64,000 nt of DNA from Trichoplax sp. H2 (Eukaryota; Placozoa; Uniplacotomia; Trichoplacea): positions 868,001 through 932,000 of the forward strand of contig NOWV01000008.1 of the NCBI GenBank assembly GCA_003344405.1. Direction: 5' to 3'. A model generated the notes under the pieces. It saw only the letters and a list, made by a program, of their open reading frames with translations, searched no databases and was not told where the DNA came from. The position numbers were made by a program, and so were the translations under genes. This document shows positions 24,352 through 36,341 of this stretch, piece after piece (the first letter of the stretch is position 1; every line of letters starts with the position of its first letter).

Positions 24352-27300
24352 ATGAATACAATTCCAAAGTGCTTAAAAGTACTCCAATCCAAGGATGTCA
24401 CACCGGAGAAGATGGCCAAGAATTTGAAACGGATTCTTGCATATACTAAATGCGCTAATGATGTACAAACTATTTACAATCGTGGTGGGATCACTGTACT
24501 CCTAGATACCCTTTATCAAAGTAGTGAAAAAAACCTCAATGTTGTACAATTTGCTCTTATCGTGATTGGTAACTGCTTAAAGTATAAACGCGATTTACCT
24601 CAGGTAATGTCCTATTGAATAATGTTCAACTTAGCGTCTTCCATTATTCTTCGATATGTTCTAGTAGGTCTTATATTTAACGTCTACTTTGGTATAATAG
24701 GATGATGATAGCCAAAAAGGGGATTTTACCTTAGAATTGACTATTTTCATTTAGAATTCTACGCTAATTAATTATTGCAATCTGTACAGGTGTACAATGT
24801 AGTGCTACGCGTATAATGCTATACAGAACAAGTGCTTACACGGCCAGTAGGCTGTACTGTACAGTAAATGGTGTTTCGTCGTTAGCGGACGATCAAAATG
24901 TTGATCATGACAGTCAAAGGATACCACAAAAAAGGAAATGAATGAGTTAAAGCGCTTTCCGCACATCTTAGCTGCATACAACAGTAATTAATATTTCTCT
25001 GCTAGCAATCGATTGATGTAATGCCTCAAAATAACCACGAAATTAGCGTTGTTATGTTCATGTTGTTCATTGCTTGTGATTTGCAACGATTAAGCTCTTA
25101 GTTCTACTGTATTTTATTGACAGCATATTGTAAGTACAACAGATGATATCTTGTATTTATTGTAGTGATCAGTAGCATTATTGGATTGACTCTAAAGTGT
25201 TTCCATGTCAATAATTAATATCATGCTATACTGTGCTGAACAGTAGCCAACGTTGCAGTAGCAGGCAGTTACAGCCTGTTTCCCCACCCGCTGACTTGCC
25301 TAGTAAATACAATATAATACCGTAACAAATGTTAGCCTTGTGGCGCGTAGACCGGCTGCAGTATTCGGTTAGGCTGCGCTTTCAATATGGATACGATCTA
25401 TTCCATCGACTTCTATTTAATTAGTTCACGCGCTCACAGATATTCTACTTGCTTTGATTGATTTAATGGTAGTTTAGTATAGTAATTGATCTTCAATTGC
25501 GATCAATACTGTCCCTCTGATTTCTACTATGGGCGTACCAGGGTTGATGCAAAGGTATTGGTGATGGATAGCAATGATAACAATAGTAACGAAAGTATTT
25601 GTTAGGTATAAGCGCAACTTTATTGAACTAGTTAAGCATCGAAGTACTTTACACTATAGTACTATCCAATTCATTGCTATATAAAGAATGCACATCTTAT
25701 AGATGCTATCTCGAAATACATATTAATCTACATAATACCATGTTAGGCTACACTGCATCCGTGCTGCATCTTAATACGACGGTAGCACTTTGTTTTTATG
25801 TACTGTATAAATAGGCGCGTATCGATGGATATACAAATATCTAATTAGTTATACCATAACCGCACAACTACTCATCAATTACGTCTATGTAGATTTTAGT
25901 AACGTTATTGATTACAGTATTAGCAAAATAATAAATTAATGCATTATTTTTATAGGCATACACCAAGGCGGACCTGGTATGGGAAGAATTGTGTGAATTC
26001 TTAGGTAAGCTGAATATGAAATTTCTTGAAACATAGATGTCAGATCTAATAGATCGTAATCTATACGTAGCGATATGATTCTACATCACTTTGTTATAGG
26101 TATTACTTAATACTGTAATCTGACTTTATTAATTTAAAATGTTGCTTCCGAAGTAAAGTACAATGGTACAGGATACTAATAGGACTCATTCACTCGATCA
26201 CAATAGTCATAAGTCATCAAACTTCGATGACAATCGCGAGCAGATGGTAGATTAATCAGTGAAATTCGTGTTAATCCTTCATGTTTAATATTTGTTTCTT
26301 TCTACGCATATGATAGCCATGCTATAATACAGCTATTTGAGGATTCAATAGAATAATTATGATGACTAATATCAGTTACTTTACTATATTTTATCGCACG
26401 TTAACAAAAATAATATTAGATTATAACCATATTTTGTCGCACATAGGAGTGAGCATAGTGTTTCGAATAAGATTAATGTTCACCTTAAATTATCGTCTGA
26501 TCAGTCGTTGTAAAGGGAGTGGATTGATATTGTAAGCAATCTGGTCTAACTGAAAAGTATCAGATATTAGCAAACTGTTGCGATATTCGTACTGTAGTAC
26601 TATGCGTATACATTAATTGTACTTTGTAACTTTCTGTATACGGGATTAAGAGTTAATAGTGTTTTAGTTGTGAGACTTGCCTCCTATAGTAAATTAAATT
26701 CGTTTTATAGTAAAATATATTGTGTAGTGACGCCGTAGTCATAATTTGTTAATGCTATACAATGTTGTAAATTAATTAGAGTTTGTTAATCTTCTAACAG
26801 TGAAGACCTTAAAGGCAGCAGAGGATAGCAATTACATTAGTACGCATTGTTTGAGAATACTTGACAAGTTGGCCCGTGAAGAATGCATGAGGGAATATAT
26901 TTACAAACTTGTGGATGGCTTTCAATTGCTATTACAAAGATTAACCTTGGATACTCTCCGTTATGAAGAAAATGTATACATTTTAGACATCATGGTAAAG
27001 TTACTCCATCAGAAGAATAGTAGCGTCACATTTGTAAGTCAAAATGGCCTTCTAAGGTTAACAAAGCTTATGAGATCGACTGATGAAGTGGATTTGTTTC
27101 GTCGTTGCGCAGACATAGTTTTATCTTTAGCTAAAAGACGTGATAGGCAGTGCTATTTTCAACGTTTAAAAGATGATGGTTGTTTTAAAACCCTAGTTAC
27201 TGTTGGTATGGATAAGAAGAAATCAAGTAATATACGCAAAAAGACAGTTAATCTGCTGTTTAACTTATGTGAAATTAAGCCATATTCTCGTTTCTTGGTC

Positions 27301-29746
27301 TTAGCCGATATTCATACGTTACTTATTCGATTGATTGAGACAGCACCGATGGGTCACACAAAATCATGCGCTGTTCGCTCTTTAAGTTTGTTATGTTGTG
27401 ATGTAGCTAACCGTAGTACGTTGAATAAATGCGGAGCCATTGAAATGCTAATATCATTACTGAAAGATAACAATGTTAAAAAGCTACATCATGTCATCGT
27501 AGATGGCTTACATTGGTTTTTACATGATCAAGAAGCATTGCAAGTGATGGTCAAGGAATATGATCTTGTAAGCGCACTCTCAGGCCACTTGAATCGATTA
27601 ATTGATGGGTTGGCAAATTGCGTTCGACATACGAACAGTACCGATGACAATTATTGTTATGATAACACGATTGGTGTTGAACGAGAACAAAGTCAGTCGT
27701 GCGTTAATCCAGTGTTGTCTAGTAGTCCTCTGATAAATTCGATGGATAATTGTGAATGGAATGGGTCACTTTCGCCGGTTTCATTAATGTCCATATCATG
27801 CAGTAGCGAATCGTCTTCAATATACTTAAACGACTCTAAGACAAGCGAGAATAATAGCATTAGTGACATGAAAAATAGTGATAGGCTGTGTATTGCTACT
27901 ATATTAAATTTATTAAAAGCCATTAGCAGGTTGGCACATAGTTATCATATCAACGTAGTAAAGTTCTGCATGAAAGGTTTACTCGGTTGTATTGTTAAAG
28001 ATTCAGAAAACAGAGCTGATGCATATAAGGTTATGTCATTGATAATGGAGAATAAATGTTGTCTAAAGGTAATGCTGCGTCGCTGTGTCCCATGGTTGAT
28101 CTACCAATACTTGATGAATGACCACGAGACTAACGTATCTAGTGGTAATTTCACTTATTTTGCCACACACTATCTACATGATGAATCGCTTAAAGAACAC
28201 TGGAATACCTTAACAAATGATGAAGAAGTAACAGCGTCAGCAACTGACCAGTTATCATCACTCAAAGACAGTGTCAATTTAACTACTTCATTCATTACAG
28301 CTGTAACAGATACCTTACAAGCAGACGGTACGTATGCACTTGCCTAGACGTTTAAAGGCTGCGTGATAGTTGCAACTTTGCTCCTAATCGAGTAGTCTTT
28401 CTTGTAGTGTTTAAGTATCTTCTAATGAATGACTACCTGCTGAGGTCTCTTACAGTAATTAATTAACTGTAAACTATAATTGGTATAATTTAGTGCTTAA
28501 GCACTGTTGCGGTATTAATGCTTTAGTATACATGTGCTTTGTTTGAAATTTAAATAGTTTATTTTGTGAAATTTTATGACAGACTATATTGCTACCACTT
28601 CCTCATCGCCTAAGGAGATGGCAGTATCACTACTACAACTTATTGGGAAAATATCAAGTTCAGATTATGGCAAAGGAGAAATAAAGAATATATTATCGAC
28701 GGGCAATACATCGTGGAAAAGGGCTTGTGCCTTTTCTTTACCTTATTTGTTGAGGTGAGTCTACATATCACATTAAAAATATTAAGATAGATACCTTTTT
28801 GGTATTGATAATTTTCTTTGCTTTCAGTTACGAACGATCTATGTACAAGGTACTCTTAAGAAACAATGGAATATCAACAATACTGGAGCCTCTATTACTT
28901 GAGAACGTGGATGATTTTACCACTATGATAACGTGCCACTGTATTTCATCGTTAGTTGAGCGATTTCAATCGTGTAAGCAAGTCTATCGACGAAAGCGCG
29001 CTCGTAGTAATGATGGAACTCAACATTTTACGAAAAAAGTTCAAAAATTGGAGATGTCGCAAGATAGTAGTCAAAGTTATTTTTTTATCGATGACAGCAG
29101 ATACACTTACTATCAACAACAATCTTTTATGACTGCTGATGCTATACTGGTGACTGAGAATGGTAGTGAACTTCCGGTCAATCGTGAAATTATTTCTCAG
29201 CAATCCGTCTATTTTTCAGCCATGTATAGTGGTTATTTTATTGAAGCTAAATTGGAAAAGTCATATATCAAGGAGATAGATGATACGGCAATGATTGCAA
29301 TATTATTATATTTGTATGGATTTAACTGGCGTATACAGCCTTCTATTATGCAACTAAAGACTATTTTATCTGCAAATAGCATTAATGAAGTAAAATTTAC
29401 TGTGAAATTATTCGATAGATTGGACGAGGAAGATAATATTGAATTTTATTGGAATGTTTTAATTAGTGCTGATAAATTATTACTGGAGGAATTGAAGGAA
29501 GCTTGCGAGCCGTACATTATAGATCTTTTGAAACCGCACAATAGGAGTGAAACATTATTTTTATCATGTGTTTACAGTTGTGAAGGTGTTTTTATGTACT
29601 GTATAGATCAATTTTTCCGATACTGGACGTCCGCTGAGCAATGTAATTGCTTTAAACAGTTTCCAGAACCGTATAAAGAAGACTTTATAAAGAGAGTTTG
29701 TAATTTTGTAAATAAGATATTTTTCTGTTGTGTTGACAATATTTAA
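24352..29746 (+). CDS. ARMC5: ARMC5, armadillo-repeat and BTB protein, 5 exons
   Basis: Exons 24352-24603, 25956-26004, 26801-28327, 28583-28754 and 28828-29746 join in phase to 972 aa (human ARMC5 is 935). An in-frame TAA shortly before the ATG at 24352 supports this start. The N-terminal two thirds is helical armadillo repeat, for example GGITVLLDTLYQSSEKNLNV and CGAIEMLISLLKDNNVKK. It is broken by a Ser/Asn/Cys-rich, probably disordered insert at about residues 390-460. A BTB domain lies near residues 769-832 (TADAILVTENGSELPVNREI, then VYFSAMYSGYFIEA and LLYLYGF). In mammals ARMC5 is the substrate adaptor of a CUL3 ubiquitin ligase that turns over RNA polymerase II subunit RPB1; the same role here is inferred from domain order. 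If the donor at 28328 is not used, translation stops five codons later and yields a form without BTB. Poly(A) signal at 29788-29793. ESS2 converges from the other side. Confidence 0.92.
24604..26800 (+). other. ARMC5 introns 1 and 2
   Basis: Intron 1 (24604-25955) and intron 2 (26005-26800) flank a 49-bp micro-exon at 25956-26004. Intron 1 carries another copy of the palindromic motif (CTGTACTGTACAGTA, about 24853-24867) near its start. No other gene is seen. Confidence 0.7.
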
Positions 29747-30742
29747 ATTAGGCATACTTCTATAAGCGAAATGAGTGCTTTATAACCAATAAATTTATTG
29801 TTACTGAAGATGTGCTAATGTCTATAAAGTTTTTGTACGTTCGATATCATAAAATCGTTGTGCTTAGGCATTTGTTACAATGTTCAGTATTTAGCTGTAT
29901 TTACAGTTGATATTATCGCATGATTATTTGAATCCTAACTGGTCACGATGTCGCCTATCACTTCATTAGTCAATTAAGTCGTAAATACACCCGCAGATAT
30001 CAACCTCTTAATCCCTAACGTAAGTAAGTCTACTTAACCATTTTAGGAGTAATATTTTTTGTATCAAAATATTATTATCTATCTAAGCAAATGGGTTGTA
30101 GGTTAGTTATCAAATATTATTAAATTACAGTATTTTATCAACTTCGTACTGCATTTAATCAATATAGTTAAAGTTATATAGTGCAGTAAATGCCAGTTTC
30201 GTAGAATTCCGTTTCTGATAATACAAGAGATAACTATAACGAATTCAGGGTAATTTAAATTAAGTAATACTACGGATTGTAGATCTTATCATAATTTGCT
30301 AGTGCAAGTAAAGTACTGTACATATGACTTTCGAGACGCTTCGGATTATATCCAAAAGATGATATAACTGAGGTCTTCCCTACATTTGATAGAAAATACG
30401 AAAGAACCCATCATCTAACCCATTATATCAGTTCCCCGAAGACGAAGTTAGATGCATAATAGGAAGTAAACCGTAATACGTCAGTTCTCGTTTGGCTGTT
30501 TTATTTAATTCCAATTCCAATGCGTTATATCAAATCGCAACGTCATAATTATCATGTACAGTATAGTGTTTGCATATCAATTTCATTTAGAACATAATTA
30601 CAGTGTATCATTATCTTTAAGATTATGCTAATGCAATGTATATAATACAGGATGTCTATTTGGTTAAAATAAAAACGTAAAATAAATAAATAAACTTACT
30701 TTGAACAAAAGTCGTAAGTGAGCAAGAAAATCAAAAGTATAA
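29747..30742. other. ARMC5 3' UTR and convergent intergenic sequence
   Basis: Holds the ARMC5 poly(A) signal AATAAA (29788-29793) and then AT-rich sequence without a gene. Single copies of the palindromic motif occur (TACTGTACATA near 30313 and ATGTACAGTATA near 30555). Confidence 0.5.
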
Positions 30743-30979
30743 ATGTACAGTACAGATGTGGAGGATATTGTTTTTGATTACTTATTTTACGGCCTACAAG
30801 ATCAAGATACATTAGTAACTTACAACAGAAAGCATTTACAAAAGATATGTCGATACCATACAACTAAGTTATGGACACGGAATACGTATCTCGATGACGT
30901 ATTGTACAGCAGTGCAAATGCGCAATATAAAAATAGATATGATAGCTATCTTCTCATTCTTGTATTAAAAGATATATAA
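30743..30979 (+). CDS. short open frame, unknown, 78 codons
   Basis: An ATG-initiated frame of 78 codons in the convergent gap between ARMC5 and ESS2. Its composition (DVEDIVFDYL, HLQKICRYHTTKLWTRN) is less biased than that of the random AT-rich frames elsewhere in the window. The start codon itself overlaps a TGTACAGTACAG motif. I recognise no domain, signal peptide or splice partner. It could be a small orphan protein, an exon remnant or a chance frame, and I lean slightly towards chance. Confidence 0.22.
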   Translation: MYSTDVEDIVFDYLFYGLQDQDTLVTYNRKHLQKICRYHTTKLWTRNTYLDDVLYSSANAQYKNRYDSYLLILVLKDI

Positions 30980-30995
30980 ACGACTTTATAATATT

Positions 30996-33536
30996 TTATT
31001 TTGGTAGCTTTAGCATATTGTCGGTAAGGGATGGCGTGGAAGGTTTTTGTGTCGGTGTATTCGTTGCATAATTTATTTTCGGCGTCAGACTAGAGTTCAG
31101 TTTTGGAGTTCCATTAGTGCGTAGTGGGGATGGACTATAACTTTGACGTAAAGCAACGTCAATTGATTTTGATCCGAAGCCTTTATTTACCAATCTTTTA
31201 GCAGCTGGAGATAACATGCTCAGCTTCTCGACAGGCGACATAAAATTATTACGAGGGCTATCCAAATTCAATATTTTATAAACACATGGATTAATATCAA
31301 CTCTTTGTAAATTGTCTTTTAGTAACATAATTCACAAATGTACTAGCAACATATAATAATGTTGTATTTTAATGGGAAGCATCCGTTAACTTTTTCACCT
31401 ACCTAGCTTTTAATACGGATATACTGGAATTTCTTTTACTTTCTCTTTGTTTGCGAGAAATTTCCTTCGATAATTTAAGGCCTAACTTCTCCCGTTCAGG
31501 AGGCTCAGGAATTTTAAATATAGGACCAGGAGTAGCATCACCTTCGATGCGCATGGGTGTACTCTCGATCGTACCCCAAGTCATTACAGGTGTCATATCA
31601 AGTCCTAACGATAAAAAGAGGTTGAAATTTAGTTCATAAATTACGCATTGAGATTTTATAAGCTCGATGTAACAATCCTAGCAACACCATGCATATTTGC
31701 TAACATGACGACGCTAAAATCAATAGACGTAGCGTAAAGATTAAATATTAATATTTTAATTCTGTGTACCTGGCTCTATTTGAGGAGTACTGACAAATCC
31801 GTAACCGTTCACCGCTGGACTAGATTCATCAACATAAGGTTTACCATCTACGTCAATTTTCCCAGATTGCGCCAGTATTGCCTGCTTAGCTGAAGTAGTA
31901 GCAGCAGCAGCAATAGCACCTCGTTGTCGCTGTTCATCTATCGATTTATTTTGGTATCTCGTATTATGGCATTGCACCTCTCTTGCATTAAGACCGCGGT
32001 CTTTGAGTATTTCTTCGGTAGTCTTGTCTACACCGTCGGGATAATACATAAGGCAATTTCTTACACGATAAGGCCATTCTTGTAGTTTTTTCTTTTCATT
32101 ACCGTCGGTGATGGCCAATGAATCGTCATTATTAGTTTGGCTAGCAGCTTCTTTCTCGTATAGATAGCTGTATTTTTCACGTTGTCGCTGTTTAGCAATT
32201 TTCATAAGATTATGGAAAGATGCTTCGTCTTCGCTGATATTTCGTGTCATAAAAGTATCCAAGGATACATTGGTATCGGGTTTACTACTTTCATTGTCTT
32301 CGGCTTTAGCCTGATTGGTGTTGTTTGATCTCGAAGTTGATCGCACACTATCAATAGTAGGTGTTTCAAATGTTGATGGGGTAGCTGAAAGGACGATATG
32401 AAGAGGGATCAGCAGAAGAATAAAATGTAGAATATCAAGATAGGATGCTATCATGTAATAGATTCAAGTAAAGATTATCAGCCTTAAAAATGAATTCGTC
32501 ATGAAACTACGTAAGAAATTTTAAACTGCTTTAATAATAACTGGTCATTTCTGAAATCAAGAGTAAAATAACAAGAAGAGAGGTTATTACTTAATTGACT
32601 TTGGTTATTACAAGACTATCAGCCTCAAGAATGGATTAGTTATGAATTAGTAAAGATATTTGAAACTGCTATCATACTGTAATAACCAGTTATTTCTTAC
32701 GAAGATCCCTTCAATTTTCTTTATAGTAAAAGCTGTTAAAATTGAAGTTTCTTCAATTAAGGTAGCAAGTAACATTCAGTTTTTGTTCAAGACAGTAGAA
32801 GGTCATTCTATCGATATTCTATCAAAATTTAGCATGTTCTAAAGGTGATTGTCTACCTTCGAGAACAGAATTTTCTTCTTGAAGTAGTCTACGTTCGGAA
32901 ATTTCTCTTAATTTTGCCAAGTCGTTGGTTTCTAATGCTTTGGCATATTCAGAGTGATCGCGAAGTTGGGGTAAATCAGGGAAGAAATCACGCTGGATAA
33001 TATCTTCTACACCCTACAATCAATTCATCACGAATGTTAATAATAAAGTATCCGGTAAGATACATAAAAAGTATTTTATGCTATGCTGATATTTTACAAG
33101 CGCCAATAACACGTAACATGACCTAATCTAGTGATCGTCCATACTAATCTTAGTACTTCAAGAAACGAACAATTTGGTCGACAGATCATAGAGCAGTAGT
33201 ATCACTAGGCAGATAGTACAGTAACATCGCTCATGTCTTGGCCACAGCGTTAAAATATAGTATTCGATCATGACAACTACGTTTATTCCCCTCTCCATGA
33301 TCGACCCTAGAGAAAGAGTTTCTCTTGGGTCTGTCTAATTAGCTAAGTCGAGCCTATTTAGAAGTCAGTGTGTCCAAGAATAATTTCAATTTGTTGTTTG
33401 TCATCAACACAATCCTCCGCTAATATTTCGCTCCCTACAGCCAGTCCATGAATACCTATACGCTCACTGAATCCATTACCTTTATATATTCCTCTTCATT
33501 CAGTATTTTTCTCTTTTTCTTAGCAACAGTAGCCAT
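30996..33536 (-). CDS. ESS2: ESS2 (DGCR14/ES2) splicing-factor homologue, 5 exons
   Basis: Nuclear protein of the ESS2 family, associated with the spliceosomal C complex. Exons in transcription order: 33536-33480, 33013-32857, 32384-31770, 31604-31403, 31302-30996. Phases close to 445 aa (human 476). Conserved segments in order: KKKRKILNEEEYIK, IQRDFFPDLPQLRDH, TPSTFETPTID, SLDTFMTRNISEDEASFHNL, NCLMYYPDGV, GYGFVSTPQIEPG, MTWGTIESTPMRIEG, TPGPIFKIPEP followed by REKLGLKL, LSPAAKRLV, ALRQSYSPSP and SLTDNMLKLP. These follow the human order throughout. The last acceptor (CAAAG, exon from 31302) is pyrimidine-poor and is the least certain junction. The hydrophobic run that appears if 32454-32385 is translated is intron, not a signal peptide. 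A TAAA-containing poly(A)-like AATAAA overlaps the stop codon (31000-30995). Upstream lies a dense palindrome cluster. Confidence 0.95.
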
Positions 33537-33629
33537 TTGGGGAAAGAATTGGATAGAATCGCTGGTTGTTAATCGATAGCTTTTGACGGAAGGAAAAATT
33601 CCACCGTACTATTACGTTGCCTTAACGAT

Positions 33630-33952
33630 TACAGTACTGTCACAGCTGTACTGTACGTCTGTACCCTGTGCTTTACAGTTAGTGTGCAAAAGTGATGACG
33701 GTATAGCTGGTGATAATTCGGGGTCATGCCATGTAGACAGGTGGAGAACTAGTGATATTACTTTTGCTAGAGATTTGTACAGCACAGTCTAGGCTGCTGT
33801 ACAGTACAATATGGTACAGTGTACAGTACTGTACTGTAGGTTGTCTCGTGCCTTCTACTGTAAATCTACAGTACTGTACTGTACATTATACTGTAGATCG
33901 ACAGTAGTTGTACTGTAGAGTAGAGTGTACTATACTGTACGGTACAGTACAG
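33630..33952. promoter_or_regulatory. TGTACAGTAC palindrome cluster upstream of ESS2
   Basis: Repeated overlapping copies of GTACTGTAC / GTACAGTAC with variants such as GGTACAGTGTACAGTACTG. They start 94 bp upstream of the ESS2 ATG (33536, minus strand) and extend about 320 bp. The densest parts are 33774-33842 and 33867-33952. The run is a mosaic of nested palindromes rather than a fixed-period tandem array. Confidence 0.6.
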
Positions 33953-34145
33953 CCCATTTATAAAGAATTTTTGGAATACACTGTTCAGTAAAATGGAGTC
34001 CATCATGTGAATGCACCTATAATATATTTATTTATATTATAATATAAATCCTGACGGCAAAATAATTGTTTGGAGACGCCATAAATAAACAGGCTTAATC
34101 ATATAATACTTTGTGATCAAATTCTAATAACGACAGTTACGTATG

Positions 34146-34705
34146 AACTATACTGTACAGTGTACAGTACATCGAAAACCAAAGTAGCCTCCAAATGGCA
34201 GTCAAATAAATAATCTGCAAAATTTTAGTCAATCTACACGTTGTTGGCTATGATAGTCCCTGTCTCTTTCATTGAATACCTTACCCTAAGAGTATACGTA
34301 TGAACTATACTGTACAGTACATCGAAAACCAAAGTAGCCTCCAAATTGCAGTCAAATAAATAATCTGCAAAATTTTAGTCAATCTACACGTTGTTGGTTA
34401 TGACAGTCTCTGTCTCTTTCGTTGAATACCTTACCCTACGAGTATACTTATCGTAGCTTAGGCTACAGAGCTCTGCAAACCTCTAGCACTGAGTCGTAGA
34501 AGTCTGATGCTACCTGATCGCACCCGCGAATTTTAAATAACACGTAGACTTGCTAGTAAAAGTGTCAAATCATTGCTAGTTTGCATCTCGACAGTATAGC
34601 CTTCTCTCTCTTCCCAAAATCTTCACATGATATAGTAGGTTTCTGTAAAATGGTACCCGGATCATTAGCAATGATGCCCATACGAGTATAGTATTATCAC
34701 TTGTC
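34146..34705. repeat. repeat block left of the assembly gap (copy without insertion)
   Basis: Two tandem units of about 155 bp (from 34146 and from 34302), each opening with AACTATACTGTACAG, followed by a unique tail. Bases 34215-34705 repeat at 34726-35442 with about six single-base differences and one 226-bp length difference. Distances match exactly: 261 bp from the block start to CAAACC in both copies, and 224 bp from CAAACC to the block end. This looks like two alleles of one locus placed side by side. Confidence 0.75.
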
Positions 34706-34725
34706 NNNNNNNNNNNNNNNNNNNN
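34706..34725. other. assembly gap (20 N)
   Basis: A run of 20 N. The sequence on its left (ending ATTATCACTTGTC) reappears 0.7 kb to its right at 35430-35442. The gap therefore probably marks two overlapping contigs rather than missing DNA. Confidence 0.95.
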
Positions 34726-35442
34726 CTGCAAAATTTTAGTCAATCTACACGTTGTTGGCTATGATAGTCCCTGTCTCTTTCATTGAATACCTTACCCTAA
34801 GAGTATACGTATGAACTATACTGTACAGTACATCGAAAACCAAAGTAGCCTCCAAATTGCAGTCAAATAAATAATCTGCAAAATTTTAGTCAATCTACAC
34901 GTTGTTGGCGATGATAGTCCCTGTCTCTTTCGTTGAATACCTTACCCTACGAGTATACTTATCGTAGCTTAGGCTACAGAGCTCTGCAAACCGTTGTGTT
35001 TCCACTCTTAGTCGTTAACGTTAACACGAGGAACTTTGATACACTCCTACTAGTAAGCTTACTGAAAAAGTCCTTTTATTTAGGATTTACTGCATTTAAA
35101 TAGTATAGCTGTAATGGCGTATTATACCCTTATCTTAGTAATTCATTACCTTATCTTATGCTAACACGTTAGGTGCAGTACAACAAGTCACTGTATTCTT
35201 ACATACATAACACAAACCTCTAGCACTGAGTCGTAGAAGTCTGATGCTACCTGATCGCACCTACGAATTTTAAATAACACGTAGACTTGCTAGTAAAAGT
35301 GTCAAATCATTGCTAGTTTGCATCTCGACAGTATAGCCTTCTCTCTCTTCCCAAAATCTTCACATGATATAGTAGGTTTCTGTAAAATGGTACCCGGATC
35401 ATTAGCAATGATGCCCATACGAGTATAGTATTATCACTTGTC
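34726..35442. repeat. repeat block right of the gap (copy with insertion)
   Basis: Second copy of 34215-34705, carrying an extra 220 bp at 34993-35212 flanked on both sides by CAAACC. After 35442 the sequence runs on into unique DNA. Confidence 0.75.
34993..35212. mobile_element. 220-bp insertion with 6-bp target-site duplication
   Basis: Present only in the right-hand repeat copy. It is bounded by direct CAAACC repeats (34987-34992 and 35213-35218), whereas the empty copy has a single CAAACC at 34476-34481. This is the signature of a small non-autonomous insertion. It has no coding capacity. Near its left end it contains the palindrome GTTAACGTTAAC. Terminal inverted repeats are poor: only TTGTGTT-like similarity between the ends, overlapping the duplication. 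A deletion between CAAACC microhomologies in the other copy is the alternative. Confidence 0.5.
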
Positions 35443-36341
35443 GCTCGATGACGGTACTAGTTCCTTTCAGCTAGTAACGCCACTGGTGTCGAGATGAAAT
35501 TACTGTACTTACCTAAAATATCCTGTAGACAGCCTTCAGTAGCGATCGCTTGAAGGGTTATCAAAAAATAAAAAAATAACTCAGGCAATTCTCGGTTATT
35601 CCAATAGATCATCTAAATAAAGCGCTTGAATTTCTAGTAGTAACTTATAACTCAAAATCACGACCTGAAGAAACCTCTTAGCCAGTGCATGCTGAATCAT
35701 TGTGATATGGGAAAGGGTGAAAATGGACTAGAGGCGCTAATGCAATAACAAGGGATATCATACAGTATAATGACGCAAATACGAAACTAGGCATACAGAT
35801 CTGGCCAGTAATCATCGATTACAAACGCTTGAAAATACCTCCATCTGCAGAGCAGCACGTATAACTTTATCATAGTCTATGTACCTTCACTCCTCCATGA
35901 CTGGAAGTGAAATATTTGTATATCAAATAATACAGTACATGGTAATCCTATTTCCCTGTAATATCGTGAGCAAAGGTTATGTTAAAATCTTGTTTACTAA
36001 TTGTATGTCAAGGACTATTAATACTAGCAATGACACTTTTCAACTGACTCAATCGTGATTTAAGAGTACCTGTGCTACGATCAAGTACAATAAAAAACAT
36101 GTTATTACCCTGATAATACGATTACTTGGTAAAACGTTTTTCTAACAATTAGCTTTGCTAAGACATATGAAATAGAATGTCTCTGCTACACTGTAGTAAG
36201 ATAGTGCTTTGACTTGGTTTAAAAACGCAAAAACGTCTTTATTCTTTTGTATCCAACAATGATCATCTTTTCAACGTAGCTCAATAAACTATAGAATTCC
36301 GATAAATAACACTTATTAGCAATCTAGTTGTGTAAAAATTA
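35443..36341. other. intergenic and 3' flank of BCKDHA
   Basis: No gene seen. On the minus strand, AATAAA at 36243-36238 lies about 100 bp past the BCKDHA stop codon and is its likely poly(A) signal. Confidence 0.55.

Noticed and set aside
32385-32454. Signal peptide at the start of an ESS2 exon (hydrophobic run after an ATG at 32454)
   Set aside because: This is intron read-through. A clear acceptor TTTCAG precedes 32384, and the upstream exon 32857-33013 joins in phase with ESS2-conserved sequence.
33583-33792. 69-codon plus-strand frame MTEGKIPPYYYVAL...
   Set aside because: It runs through the palindrome cluster upstream of ESS2, has no splice or domain support, and much of its sequence is motif repeats.
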